DNA of 64,000 nt from Halalkalibacter hemicellulosilyticusJCM 9152 (GTDB lineage: Bacteria; Bacillota; Bacilli; Bacillales; Bacillaceae_D). This document shows positions 43,901 to 52,030 of this stretch, one piece after another. The position numbers were made by a program, and so were the translations under genes. Within the stretch, counting starts at the first letter, position 1. Each line of letters opens with the position of its first letter. Where the stretch lies: positions 62,001-126,000 of the forward strand of contig NZ_BAUU01000004.1 of the NCBI RefSeq assembly GCF_000513115.1, written 5' to 3'. The notes below the pieces were generated by a model, which was not told where the DNA came from, did not search any database, and worked only from the letters and a program-made list of their open reading frames with translations.

Positions 43901-45582
43901 TTAAGGTGCATAAACGAATTGTGAACTATGCATCTGATGCGACATCTGACTCTGTATTATCTACAGATTGGAAGCAGATCGCGAGCTATAATGTTGGAAA
44001 AAGTAATGATTTTACCTCTGTATCTGGGACAAGTGTATATTTAACGGCCGGTGCAAATTCATTGAAGATTACAAATGAACGTGATGTTGCAATGGATTAT
44101 TTGAAGGTAACCTATGATCCGCAGTTAACCGAATCTGAAACGATACAAGTGGAAGCGGAAGATGGAGATTTGTTCGGTGAAGCAACGATTACGGAAAATG
44201 AATATACTTCCGGAGGGAAAATTGTAACAGATATTGGTGAGAGTCAAGAGAATGGATTGTCTTTTACCGTGAATGTAGAAGAAGCGGGTGCGTACAAGCT
44301 TTCTGTTGATTATATTAACAATGAGCCCGCACCAATTATGTATACCGATAATCACCCGGATGGCTATCTACACCCGTATAACAAAGATTTAGTGGAGCGT
44401 TATGCACAAATTGTTGTTAATGACCAAACTCCACAAACTGTTTATTTCATCAACACCTTATCATGGGATTCGGTGAGAAATCATGTTGTGGATATTGAAC
44501 TTGAAGCTGGAGTAAATACGATTACTCTATATAATGATAACTCCTATCGATTTAATGATGTCGTTCAGTATGCCCCGCATTTTGATAAATTCGAAATTGC
44601 GAAAGCAACCATAACTGAAACGGATGCAGGAGAAGTAGAGGAGAAACTAACGGGTATTTATGTAGAACAAGAGGAGCTCCTATTAGAAATAAACGAATTA
44701 GTACAAGTGAATGTAACGGCAGAATACGAAAATGAGGATACAGTAGATATTACTGAGGAAGCTACGTATAGCGCAAGCGATGAAAATGTCGTTACGGTAT
44801 CGGATACGGGAGAAATAGCAGCGATTGGTCTCGGGGAAGCGCAAGTTATGATATCGTATGAAGATCAAACGACTCAAATAAACGTTAACGTTTATAGTAC
44901 TGAAATCGGATTAGGGGTGTCAGTTGAAGTCATACCTGGTCAATTGTATCGAATCGAAGGGTCGCATTCGACGATTAAAATGCCTGATGACTTACCAGTA
45001 GGTACAACAGTTATTATTAAGAAATTAGACGGAAACGATGTGGAGCATGAAGGTTATGTTGTTGCAGGTGATGTCTATGATATCCAATTCACGTACCCAG
45101 AAAATGAGTCATTTAATGAAAACTTCACATTATCCTTAGAATATGATTTGGAGCAATTTAATGAAAGTGAAGTGCAAGTATTCTATTTTAACGAAGGTTT
45201 GGGTAAGTGGGAATTGCGTGAGGGTGAAGTCAGCCATCGCACAATCGCTATTGAAGTTTCGCATTTCTCTATATATGGAGTATTTGCAAAAATGACTACG
45301 GACGGAGAAGATCCACTAGAACCACCTTCAGACGATGATGATAAAGATAAGGATAAAGATAAGGATAAAGATAAGGATAAAGACAAGGATAAAGACAAGG
45401 ATAAAGACAAAGATAAAGATAAAGATAAAGATGATCAAATCAAAGATTCTAATGATCAAGAAAAAGATGAGACGCTGCCTAGCACGGCAACATCTATGTT
45501 TAACTGGATTGCAATAGGATTGGTCTTGCTTTTTATCGGTTCAGCTCTATATGTTGTTAATAGAAAAAAGAATCTAGTGTAA
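40921..45582 (+). CDS. Large multidomain LPXTG cell-wall-anchored glycoside hydrolase (clan GH-A type)
   Basis: 1553 residues from ATG 40921 (AAGGAG 11 bases upstream; a GTG at 40909 overlaps that site). Order: signal peptide (to about residue 26); LamG/concanavalin-like domain (about 40-265); a beta domain (about 285-370); a TIM-barrel catalytic domain of clan GH-A type (about 380-720) with proposed acid/base Glu493 in FNEPSDIW and nucleophile Glu596 in VINEYANP; three CBM-like domains that each begin with an EAEEAE, EAEEAY or VEAEDGD strand (about 790, 930, 1080); a BIG2-like Ig domain (about 1240-1325); a further beta domain; a Lys-Asp repeat (about 1474-1504); and a sorting signal LPSTAT (1519-1524), hydrophobic helix and RKK tail. 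It should act on a plant polysaccharide at the cell surface. The GH family is not assignable by eye; GH39-like is one option. Confidence 0.85.
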   Translation: MRNFRKVLMVLLSVLLLFPNMSLAVSLNSTDKTNVENTIPDPLYHWGFEENEVDGEVISNQLNREDNNDAAVMRENAAVVEDDERGDVLYLPGNGWLTLPDDLYKDVDEELTVSMWAKIANNAEMYSRLFSSTITEKHQHFQGVSGSWSDPEFSIAAGGGEYNHLIHSGTNPERAADYRAGLHWDKQPPREAWHHITVTMKNDGSYQAYLDGQEIAVDGLDPQASSSDATVVEAVKQFFDSDNLEALTYNDFGRSIYTSDGDVIGYFDDIKIYNQSLSKEQVIEDMGSEYDATIKHISIKDDHIDVDSYTITYETTESYLGLEDIIIETSHPDAVAEIDRVSSFDFDITVTSPNELKKITYMLKLYNPSIGAIVSFKMNERNEDIMHGASGFLYGVSEPNVPTIDLLAPLKPQSVEQKPPNGLQHPTGDGLRVADTYFEAGTRWIQLAVQDMYLQWPYEYEGLDHYEVLVRKTVRASKASGDSDKIVYVIFNEPSDIWFRDNMGEDGFLSAWERMYKVVKEEDPDAKIAGPNLSHYQHLFHEQFMEFVVRNDVIPDQFTWHELSGNHSLRNWDEHMNHYRELQAKYGLDIPIVINEYANPEVNGAPGRLVRWLSRVENSKVYASLAYWHSANTLNELAADANKPNGAWWLYKWYGDMTGQTVDIETNNTSIDGLYGLASIDDEKGKAYTIFGGDDGMITASLENLVETETFEGASSAHVKLYRTKYTGFMGSYEVPRVEFEGNLSFDGGDLNIMVQDAHHLDAFHAVITPATDDSVINQQDYDRVWTESYEAEEAELNGAYSQRSGWGVVSNDQFVRGLDSPEKNVSFHVEVPKDGMYLFEVFYGNGAPLTDGQNRAQGELAQQLLTLNGEEYDVLTYDSTIDLDKFASKKLYLDLNEGTNTFKFSYASGMEASLDKIDLTYVGEIGEKVVKEYKYEAEEAYYTEGYTLKQSKNQFSGSGYIEGKGENEYTVVVEDNGYYDLELGYASETDQQLKVHKRIVNYASDATSDSVLSTDWKQIASYNVGKSNDFTSVSGTSVYLTAGANSLKITNERDVAMDYLKVTYDPQLTESETIQVEAEDGDLFGEATITENEYTSGGKIVTDIGESQENGLSFTVNVEEAGAYKLSVDYINNEPAPIMYTDNHPDGYLHPYNKDLVERYAQIVVNDQTPQTVYFINTLSWDSVRNHVVDIELEAGVNTITLYNDNSYRFNDVVQYAPHFDKFEIAKATITETDAGEVEEKLTGIYVEQEELLLEINELVQVNVTAEYENEDTVDITEEATYSASDENVVTVSDTGEIAAIGLGEAQVMISYEDQTTQINVNVYSTEIGLGVSVEVIPGQLYRIEGSHSTIKMPDDLPVGTTVIIKKLDGNDVEHEGYVVAGDVYDIQFTYPENESFNENFTLSLEYDLEQFNESEVQVFYFNEGLGKWELREGEVSHRTIAIEVSHFSIYGVFAKMTTDGEDPLEPPSDDDDKDKDKDKDKDKDKDKDKDKDKDKDKDKDKDDQIKDSNDQEKDETLPSTATSMFNWIAIGLVLLFIGSALYVVNRKKNLV
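45340..45432 (+). repeat. Hexanucleotide repeat encoding Lys-Asp tract
   Basis: Fifteen or so copies of GATAAA/GATAAG/GACAAG units in tandem. In frame they encode alternating Asp and Lys, a charged spacer just before the sortase signal. Gain or loss of units would keep the frame. Confidence 0.9.
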
Positions 45583-45607
45583 TAAGAACCTGTTCCTTAC
45601 TATATAA

Positions 45608-45644
45608 ACGCATTTGAGAGTCATTTCTCAAATGCGTTTTGTTT
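45608..45644 (+). terminator. Terminator of the large hydrolase gene
   Basis: ACGCATTTGAGA/TCTCAAATGCGT perfect 12-bp stem followed by TTTGTTT. Confidence 0.85.
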
Positions 45645-45724
45645 ATACTGGATTATATAGAGAGATTTTGCCATTTTTAGAAATGTCAATTAGGGAATTA
45701 TATACCCCCCAATAACTAAAAAAA

Positions 45725-45979
45725 ATGCTGAAAGATAAAGCAAAGTATGGAGTAGGGATTGATTACGGTTACGGTGTTATGCAATTTAAACATGTTCCAC
45801 TTCTCATGCCAAAAAAGTTTACAGTATGGGGTCATGCGGGGGCAACAGGTGCTTACATGTTTTATCATGAAAAGTTAGATACTTATCTAATTGGAACCTT
45901 TAACGGTTTTTCATATGAAACAAAGGCGGTTCGATTTATGTTGATGAAGGTCATTCATCAATTAGCTAAACATACGTAG
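45725..45979 (+). pseudogene. C-terminal remnant of a beta-lactamase-family serine hydrolase
   Basis: Only 84 residues remain: YGYGVMQFKHVPLLMPKK and VWGHAGATGAYMFYHEKLDT match the C-terminal third of class C-type serine hydrolases, with HAGATG in place of the KTG motif. The Ser-x-x-Lys and Tyr-x-Asn parts that should come first are absent, and there is no ribosome binding site. A decayed gene fragment left beside the hydrolase locus. Confidence 0.7.
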
Positions 45980-46117
45980 AGCTTTAATAGAGGAGTAAGC
46001 ATTTTTTGTCATAGAATCGAAAATGGCTGTTACAATGAAGAAGCACTGAGTGAGATCGTTCAAATAGAAATTCACTTAGAAATAAGCATCGTTATTAACC
46101 GTATAGGAGTGTGAAGG

Positions 46118-46714
46118 ATGGAGCATAACGTTTTTGAAGAAATGGCCAAAAGGTATGATACGGAAGACAGAATTCAATTAGCAAAAGTAATTGTTAAGGA
46201 ATTAAGACCAGTATTGCAAAATAGTCAATCAAAATCGTTCATTGACTATGGAAGTGGTACGGGACTCGTTAGTTTAGAATTGTCAGATCTAGTCGGGTCC
46301 ATGTTGTTAGTAGATTCATCCAAACAAATGTTGGAAGTGGCGAATGCTAAGATCCAGCAAAAAGGAATACGTAATGCCAGTGTACTTCATTCAGATTTCA
46401 CTCAAGAAACACCCGATTTCAAATCAGACATAATCTTACTGTCATTAGTGTTGCTTCATATTCCGGATACTAAAAAAATATTAAACAATCTGTTCACCAC
46501 TTTAAATAGTGATGGCAAGCTAATCATCATTGATTTTGATAAAAACGACAAAATCAGCCACCCGAAAGTTCATAATGGATTTTCGCATGATGAACTGAAA
46601 AGAACATTATCTGAAGCTGGATTTAAATCAATTGACATTAAAACATTTTATAATGGGAAGAAGATTTTCATGAACGAAGATGCTTCTATGTTTATATGTA
46701 GTAGTGTGAAGTGA
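46118..46714 (+). CDS. Class I SAM-dependent methyltransferase
   Basis: 198 residues. Opens with HNVFEEMAKRYDTEDR (common in UbiE/Menaquinone-type small methyltransferases); SAM-binding motif I FIDYGSGTGLVSLELSD, motif II acidic end VDSSKQML, then LLSLVLLHIPDTKKIL. Cytosolic; the methyl acceptor is unknown. AGGAGTGTGAAGG precedes the ATG. Its own terminator follows. Confidence 0.85.
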   Translation: MEHNVFEEMAKRYDTEDRIQLAKVIVKELRPVLQNSQSKSFIDYGSGTGLVSLELSDLVGSMLLVDSSKQMLEVANAKIQQKGIRNASVLHSDFTQETPDFKSDIILLSLVLLHIPDTKKILNNLFTTLNSDGKLIIIDFDKNDKISHPKVHNGFSHDELKRTLSEAGFKSIDIKTFYNGKKIFMNEDASMFICSSVK

Positions 46715-46735
46715 AGACTATCTACTTGTTGTTCT

Positions 46736-46766
46736 AATAAGAGTTGCATGTTGCAGCTCTTATTTT
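46736..46766 (+). terminator. Terminator of the methyltransferase gene
   Basis: AATAAGAG...CTCTTATT with inner TTGCA/TGCAG, followed by TTTTG. Confidence 0.75.
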
Positions 46767-46940
46767 TGTCCTTAAATAGTGAAAAATAAAAGCCTCCTTA
46801 TGAAAATATAAAGATCACATACTTATGTAGTAAGGATTATATAAGAGTAAGTAACTAACTATTACTAAAAAAATCTTTTTATTGAAAAAATAGGAATATA
46901 TATCTATATCAAATTTGTTAATCATTTGTTATTTTATTTA

Positions 46941-46976
46941 TGTAAGCGCTTTACTTAGCTTGCGGTAAGGAGGTGA
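46941..46976 (+). promoter_or_regulatory. cre-like palindrome and orphan Shine-Dalgarno ahead of pectate lyase gene
   Basis: TGTAAGCGCTTTAC at 46941-46954 resembles cre sites (core AAGCGCTT palindrome). Thirteen bases later AAGGAGGTGA at 46967-46976 is a perfect ten-base match to the 16S 3' end, yet no start codon with usable spacing follows, and the pectate lyase starts 163 bases away. Rest of the 46767-47139 gap shows nothing else. Confidence 0.45.
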
Positions 46977-47139
46977 AGGAAGGGCTACTAGTACTGCTAG
47001 AGTTTTTAAGTCTCTTTACAATCTGACAGGGAAAATTAAGAAAGAATGCCGCCTCGTGATGAAAGACATTCATTTTACATCCAAGTGTAACTATACTCGA
47101 AGCATGTAAATCTAATTAAATGCGAAGGGAAGGATGAAA

Positions 47140-48663
47140 ATGAGAAAAGGAATTAGCTTGCTTATCGTAATTGGATTGGTCGTTTCGTTTTTCGCAGTGG
47201 GGAATCAAGCCGTGGAGGCATCGCCGTTTCAAGCAAATTCGTATTATCAGCTTATTAATGTGAATAGCGGGAAGTATTTAGAAGTGGAGGCTGCGTTAAC
47301 GGAGAATGGAGCCAACGTTCAGCAATGGGAGAATACGAATTGCTTATGTCAGCAGTGGAGCTTAATTGAGAATAGTGATGGCTATTTTGAAATCGTGAAC
47401 CGTCATAGTGGGAAGGCGTTGGACGTGTTTGAACGTTCGACAGCAGACGGTGGTAATATCGTGCAATGGGATCATAATGGAGGAAGTAATCAGCAATGGA
47501 GCCTTCAACAAGTTGGCAATTCGTATAAGCTCATTAGCCGTCATAGTGGAAAGGCACTTGAAGTATTTAATCATTCGACCGATAATGGAGCCAATGTCGT
47601 ACAATGGCAAGATTATAGTAATCCGAATCAGCTTTGGACGATTGTTCCGGTAGGCTCCGGCGGCCAAAGTCCGGGTTTCAGTGCACCATTGGGATATGCA
47701 TCAATGAATGGCGGTACGACAGGTGGACAAGGTGGTCGTGTCGAATATGTTAGTACCGGTGCTGAGCTCCAGCAAATCATTAATGATCGAAGTCGAAGCA
47801 GCAATCCAGATGAACCGTTGACGATTTATGTGACGGATACGATCACTTTACAAAACTCATCAAGTGATAAAATCGAAGTGAAAAATCACCGTGGTCAGGC
47901 TCATGAAATACGTAACATTTCGATTATTGGACAAGGGACAAACGGAGAATTTGATGGCATCGGTCTCCGACTTATCAATGCTCATAACGTCATTGTACGA
48001 AATATATCTATTCATCATGTGTTAGCAAGCTCAGGTGAAGGAACTGCGATTGAAATTACGGAAGGAAGTAAGAATATTTGGATTGATCATAATGAATTCT
48101 ACAGCCAATTTGATGGAAACAATAATCCTGATTTGTACGATGGTCTTGTTGATATTAAGAGGAATTCAGAGTACATTACAGTGTCATGGAATAAATTTGA
48201 GAATCATTGGAAAACGATGCTCGTTGGTCATACGGATAACGCCTCATTAGCACCTGATAAAATTACCTATCATCATAATTTCTTCCACAACCTTAATTCA
48301 CGAGTTCCATTAATTCGTTTCGCGGATGTGCATATGGTTAACAATTACTTTAAGGATATTCACGATACGGCGATTAATAGTCGTATGGGCGCAAGAGTGT
48401 TTATTGAGAATAACTACTTTGATAACGTCGGTTCTGGTCAGAACGATCCAACGACAGGTCATATTAAAACAGCGGTTGGCTGGTTTTATGGTAGCTCGAC
48501 GACAGGGTATTGGAACCTTAGTGGGAACCAATTCATTAATACTCCTCATAGTCATCTGTCTTCAACGACGAATTTTGTCCCACCGTACTCGTTTCCTGCT
48601 CAATCAGCCAATGATGCAAGGCTAGCAGTTGAACAGTATTCGGGTGTTGGGGTGGTTGATTGA
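47140..48663 (+). CDS. Secreted pectate lyase (PL1) with N-terminal ricin-type lectin domain
   Basis: 507 residues from ATG 47140 (GGGAAGG six bases upstream; an ATG at 47134 abuts it). Order: signal peptide (to about 28); ricin-type beta-trefoil (CBM13-like, residues about 30-172) with three QQW/NQLW repeats; linker SGGQSPGFSAPLGYASMNGG region; PL1 right-handed beta-helix (about 190-507). PL1 hallmarks: NIWIDHNEF, DGLVDIKRNSEYITVSWNKF and catalytic Arg in SRVPLIRFADVHMVNNYF. Cleaves polygalacturonate by calcium-dependent beta-elimination outside the cell; the lectin part would bind galactose- or xylose-containing glycans. Own transcription unit. Confidence 0.93.
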   Translation: MRKGISLLIVIGLVVSFFAVGNQAVEASPFQANSYYQLINVNSGKYLEVEAALTENGANVQQWENTNCLCQQWSLIENSDGYFEIVNRHSGKALDVFERSTADGGNIVQWDHNGGSNQQWSLQQVGNSYKLISRHSGKALEVFNHSTDNGANVVQWQDYSNPNQLWTIVPVGSGGQSPGFSAPLGYASMNGGTTGGQGGRVEYVSTGAELQQIINDRSRSSNPDEPLTIYVTDTITLQNSSSDKIEVKNHRGQAHEIRNISIIGQGTNGEFDGIGLRLINAHNVIVRNISIHHVLASSGEGTAIEITEGSKNIWIDHNEFYSQFDGNNNPDLYDGLVDIKRNSEYITVSWNKFENHWKTMLVGHTDNASLAPDKITYHHNFFHNLNSRVPLIRFADVHMVNNYFKDIHDTAINSRMGARVFIENNYFDNVGSGQNDPTTGHIKTAVGWFYGSSTTGYWNLSGNQFINTPHSHLSSTTNFVPPYSFPAQSANDARLAVEQYSGVGVVD

Positions 48664-48755
48664 TAGCTCGTGAGTGAAACAAATGAGTGATCTGGACATG
48701 CAGATTTTCTGTGTGTCCTTTTTGCAGAATGAAAATAATGTGGGGGAAACGTTGA

Positions 48756-48843
48756 GATGTTGGCTTCGCATGCTACAAGTTGTTATGAAAGAACACTACT
48801 TTTCATAAACACATCACGATCATGTAACGGCTAAGTACAATGC
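48756..48843 (+). repeat. Structured intergenic element (CGTTACA/TGTAACG type)
   Basis: TGTTGGCTTCGCATGCTACA, an inner hairpin GTTATGAAAG/CTTTTCATAAAC and CATGTAACGGCTAAGTACAA. Close relative of 16511-16601. The gap 48664-48983 has no gene. Confidence 0.55.
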
Positions 48844-48924
48844 ATTTAAGGTAATAAGCTGAAGTAAGTGATGGATGGTGATTCTTACCCTTTGGCTTAG
48901 CACGATGCAATGAAAGAAGAGAGA

Positions 48925-48971
48925 GATCAACCAAAGCTCAAAGAGAATTTTCTAGAGCTTTGGTTTTGATC
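48925..48971. terminator. Terminator between convergent pectate lyase and DUF2207 genes
   Basis: GATCAACCAAAGCTC/GAGCTTTGGTTTTGATC, about 15-bp stem, works in either orientation; the right arm contains TTTT. Confidence 0.65.
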
Positions 48972-48983
48972 GTTGAACGACCG

Positions 48984-50699
48984 TTAGAAGGCTCCAGACC
49001 CGCCGCCGCCTCCACCAGCTCCAGTACCTCCTCCAGTAAACGATCCACCTGAACTACTCGTATCTGGTCCAGTTGTCTTTTGTGCGGATTGGAAGGTGGA
49101 TGAGGCAGCACCAGCTACAAGAATCCACGTTGGGTCAAAGCTATATGCGCTATGAGTAGCCGCTGTTGGTTGTGCACTAGTAGGTTTCTGAAATGCTTTG
49201 GCTAGCTCTTCATTCTTCTTGGTTACTTCCTTATCATTCGTACCTAATCCATATAAGAATGCGCGCATTTTGTCATCTTCTGATAAGCTTTTCCATTCGG
49301 GGGATTGAATCGATTTAAATCGTTGTTTGAATGTTTTCCATTCGTGTTTGATTTTCTCCCCTGTCCACGTTCGTGGGTGATAGAAGAGTGCAAACGATAG
49401 TAAAGCTATACTTAGTCCAAGTGTCAAGATAAATAATTCGAATAGATCATGGACAGCTAATAAAATGGAGAACACACCTAAGCCAACACTAAGCAAACTG
49501 AGTATGACTCGATAGGTGCGACGGTTTTCGTATAGTTTAGCGGCTTTCACCTCGTCTTTGATTTCACGTTGCCACATCGAGTATTTAAGCTGGTACGTTT
49601 CATGATTCTTTTTATTTTTCGTATAAGCGTTAAGTTCATCAAAACTAAATTCGTGGTTCTTGCCAATTGTGTCGAATAACCATTCAACGAGAACTTGTTC
49701 ATGTCTCACTAACCCAGTTCGATTCACGATTCGAAAACGATTGCTTTCAAGCTGCTGAACATTCCCTTTACGCACGAGATCTAACAGGGATGCTGCGATC
49801 GATTCAGGTGACAGAAGGTAGTAGTTCGTAAAATAAATCGTCGAAGGGAGTGGCAATTCCTGTGACGGAAGCAGTTGATCTGTCTCGTTTTTCATCAAAG
49901 CGACTTGTTTGCTTCTTTTTTCAAGCCAAGCATGAGTCAATGCAATTAGTAAGATAAGGGCAAAGACGATCGTTACAGTCTGCCCGACTGAAGCGAACCA
50001 TTCTGTTCTTTCAGCTCTTGCTATTGCTTGATCTATTAAATGTTGTTCAGCCTCTACAATCTCAGCCCTCATCGGTTCATCCTTCGTCAATGAAGCTGTC
50101 GGGAACAGGGACGCATCATAGGCGACTCGAATATCGCCATTTTCACCACTTGGTACTTCTCCAAATAAGAATTGCACCTGTCCACTTTCGGAAATGATAT
50201 CTGTTTCAAAAGCGGTATCATATCCAAATGCAATGACATCCGTTGTTTCCGTTGGAGGTGTGACTGTGATCGTTAAGTCTTCATAGGTTGATTCATTGCT
50301 CGTATCAAAGAAAGGCCAGTAAAATTCCGCTACGTCAGAATAAACGGAAATACCATTAATAATTTGATAATATAAATCGATTGTAATCGTCTCACTATCA
50401 CCAGTACGATGGATACGATACTCTGTTTGATCTTGTTCAACCAGTAATTCGTTCTCATGTTCAAAGGCAGAAAAGTCAACAATGTCTGAGTCGCTCTTCG
50501 GAATTAATTCACGAATGATTCCATTAAATTCACCAGAAAAAGAATACGTATGGCTTTCATGAACAGCTACAGTTCCATTCTCCTGTAGTAACGCATCAAT
50601 TTCGACGTTTGTAATCGTGTAATCAACAGCGAAGGCGCTAGCTGGGAACATGAAGTAAATCAGACATGTCATGAGTATGCTTGACACAATTCTATACAC
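48984..50699 (-). CDS. DUF2207 membrane protein with Gly-rich C-terminus
   Basis: 571 residues from a GTG at 50699 (AAGGTGATTTT upstream). Order: signal peptide (to about 24); extracytoplasmic DUF2207 beta domain (about 28-205; YTITNVEIDALLQENGTVAV and RELIPKSDSD, PFFDTSNESTYEDLTITV-type strands); a transmembrane helix (about 235-258); cytoplasmic region; two helices near 380-420; and a tail GGSFTGGGTGAGGGGGGSGAF. From memory this is the standard DUF2207 layout, including the tail. Function unknown across the family. No obvious partner; convergent with the pectate lyase gene. Confidence 0.85.
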   Translation of the reverse strand: MYRIVSSILMTCLIYFMFPASAFAVDYTITNVEIDALLQENGTVAVHESHTYSFSGEFNGIIRELIPKSDSDIVDFSAFEHENELLVEQDQTEYRIHRTGDSETITIDLYYQIINGISVYSDVAEFYWPFFDTSNESTYEDLTITVTPPTETTDVIAFGYDTAFETDIISESGQVQFLFGEVPSGENGDIRVAYDASLFPTASLTKDEPMRAEIVEAEQHLIDQAIARAERTEWFASVGQTVTIVFALILLIALTHAWLEKRSKQVALMKNETDQLLPSQELPLPSTIYFTNYYLLSPESIAASLLDLVRKGNVQQLESNRFRIVNRTGLVRHEQVLVEWLFDTIGKNHEFSFDELNAYTKNKKNHETYQLKYSMWQREIKDEVKAAKLYENRRTYRVILSLLSVGLGVFSILLAVHDLFELFILTLGLSIALLSFALFYHPRTWTGEKIKHEWKTFKQRFKSIQSPEWKSLSEDDKMRAFLYGLGTNDKEVTKKNEELAKAFQKPTSAQPTAATHSAYSFDPTWILVAGAASSTFQSAQKTTGPDTSSSGGSFTGGGTGAGGGGGGSGAF

Positions 50700-50838
50700 A
50701 AAATCACCTTACCTTTCAAAAAAGCGTTTAAAGGTAGTTCTATGTATGATATACGGATTAGGGAGTGGGGAGGTTTCGTTTAATTTGTGGAGGAGAGAGA
50801 AGGTTCGTTGGAGTTGCTCGCTTGTATAGCGAAGGGAA

Positions 50839-51005
50839 CCTCATTCCGCTAAATCATGCATTTGCTCTTAATCGCCTGTGAAACGGAACCTCATTCCGCT
50901 AAATCGATAAAAAGAGCAAGAAATAAGCCTGAAAAGCGGAAATAGAGAAATGAGAAGTACATAACGAGTTTCATAGAGATGTTTTTGAACAAATAGCGGA
51001 ATGAG
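50839..51005. repeat. CTCATTCCGCTAAAT repeat cluster
   Basis: Within the 50700-51384 gap, which has no gene I can support: CCTCATTCCGCTAAAT at 50839-50854 and 50889-50904, inverted forms at 50938-50956 (GGAAATAGAGAAATGAG) and 50991-51005 (AAATAGCGGAATGAG). Same forward-then-inverted order as at 7.9 and 22.3 kb. Confidence 0.65.
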
Positions 51006-51384
51006 GAATACTTTTGCGAAATGGATTCGTCCGATCACTAACAATATACTAACGTAAAAGCATTTTCTCACAACGATAAGAAGTACTGAAAGGTGTACTA
51101 AATTGAACGTGATTTCAACGATTATCACGTATTTTATTCATTTTCGTTTGTACGTACACAGTGAATTTCTAACAGTAAGACCTTCGAGAAGTCATAACCA
51201 CAAGGTTGATAAAAATAAGAAAATCATCCTACAAATCGTAAACACCATTCAGGAACTACTAATAAGCCTCTGCTAAAAGCCATAGTACAAATTACTTAAA
51301 AAGAAAAATCTCCCAAATATGAATTGAAAAAAATGGATAGCTTATGCAAGAATGAGAAGAGCTTCGAGGAAGGGAGGAGGTTCT

Positions 51385-52002
51385 TTGCGAAAGCTGAAAG
51401 GAATCGCCTTAGTACTAGTAATGATCGTAACAGGAGGATGTATGATGAATACACCAGACGTACCTGCGTTTGAAGATGAATTTACGAGAGAATTTATGAA
51501 GTCGACGAAGGAAGTAGAGGAAGGGTTTTATTTGTTTGAATCGAAAACAGGCGGATATACAATTTGGTTTCCGGAGAATGCGGTGACGGAACCAGATTTT
51601 TATTACAAACAGGGTGATGGAAGAGAAACTATGAGTATTAAGGAATTGTACGGTGACAATTTAATTTATCGTGCAACACTAACCTATGAGCATAGTAGGT
51701 TAACAGATTCAATCGATACCCAGTTAAGTGTGTTATCTAGCTTAGCAAGATATGAAGGAGTTTACGGAGAATTTCAATACGGAGATAATTTATACTATTA
51801 TGCAAAATCCGTATATGAAATAGATAACGATCCAAAAGCATATCGTTTTTTTAGTTATATCAAATCTAAAACATTTGAGAAAAGTATAAAGTTCATTTAT
51901 GAAGTAACATGTTATACTTTTGAACAACCTTGTACTATAGATGTCGACCAACAAGAAGAATATGCTTTAAAGCTAATGAAATCAGTGGAGTTTCAAGAAT
52001 AA
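51385..52002 (+). CDS. Lipoprotein of unknown function, candidate immunity protein
   Basis: 205 residues from a TTG at 51385 with GGAGG 5-6 bases upstream. Signal peptide and lipobox VTGGC (Cys near 19). The mature part is mixed alpha/beta, with aromatic and acidic residues (GGYTIWFPENAVTEPDFYYK); two Cys near the end (TCYTFEQPC) could form a disulfide. No family recognised. It lies 28 bases upstream of the lipase-like gene and is transcribed with it. In the staphylococcal type VII lipase system the immunity factor is also a lipoprotein, so an immunity role is proposed by analogy only. Confidence 0.7.
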   Translation: MRKLKGIALVLVMIVTGGCMMNTPDVPAFEDEFTREFMKSTKEVEEGFYLFESKTGGYTIWFPENAVTEPDFYYKQGDGRETMSIKELYGDNLIYRATLTYEHSRLTDSIDTQLSVLSSLARYEGVYGEFQYGDNLYYYAKSVYEIDNDPKAYRFFSYIKSKTFEKSIKFIYEVTCYTFEQPCTIDVDQQEEYALKLMKSVEFQE

Positions 52003-52030
52003 GTGATTTTGAGTGGAGTTGATCGTTATT

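Noticed and set aside
45183-45410. Minus-strand frame rich in Ser-Leu repeats
   Set aside because: Pure antisense shadow of the Lys-Asp hexamer repeat.
46973-47026. 17-codon frame after the perfect AAGGAGGTGA
   Set aside because: GTG lies inside the Shine-Dalgarno tract, so spacing is impossible; treated as an orphan tract instead.
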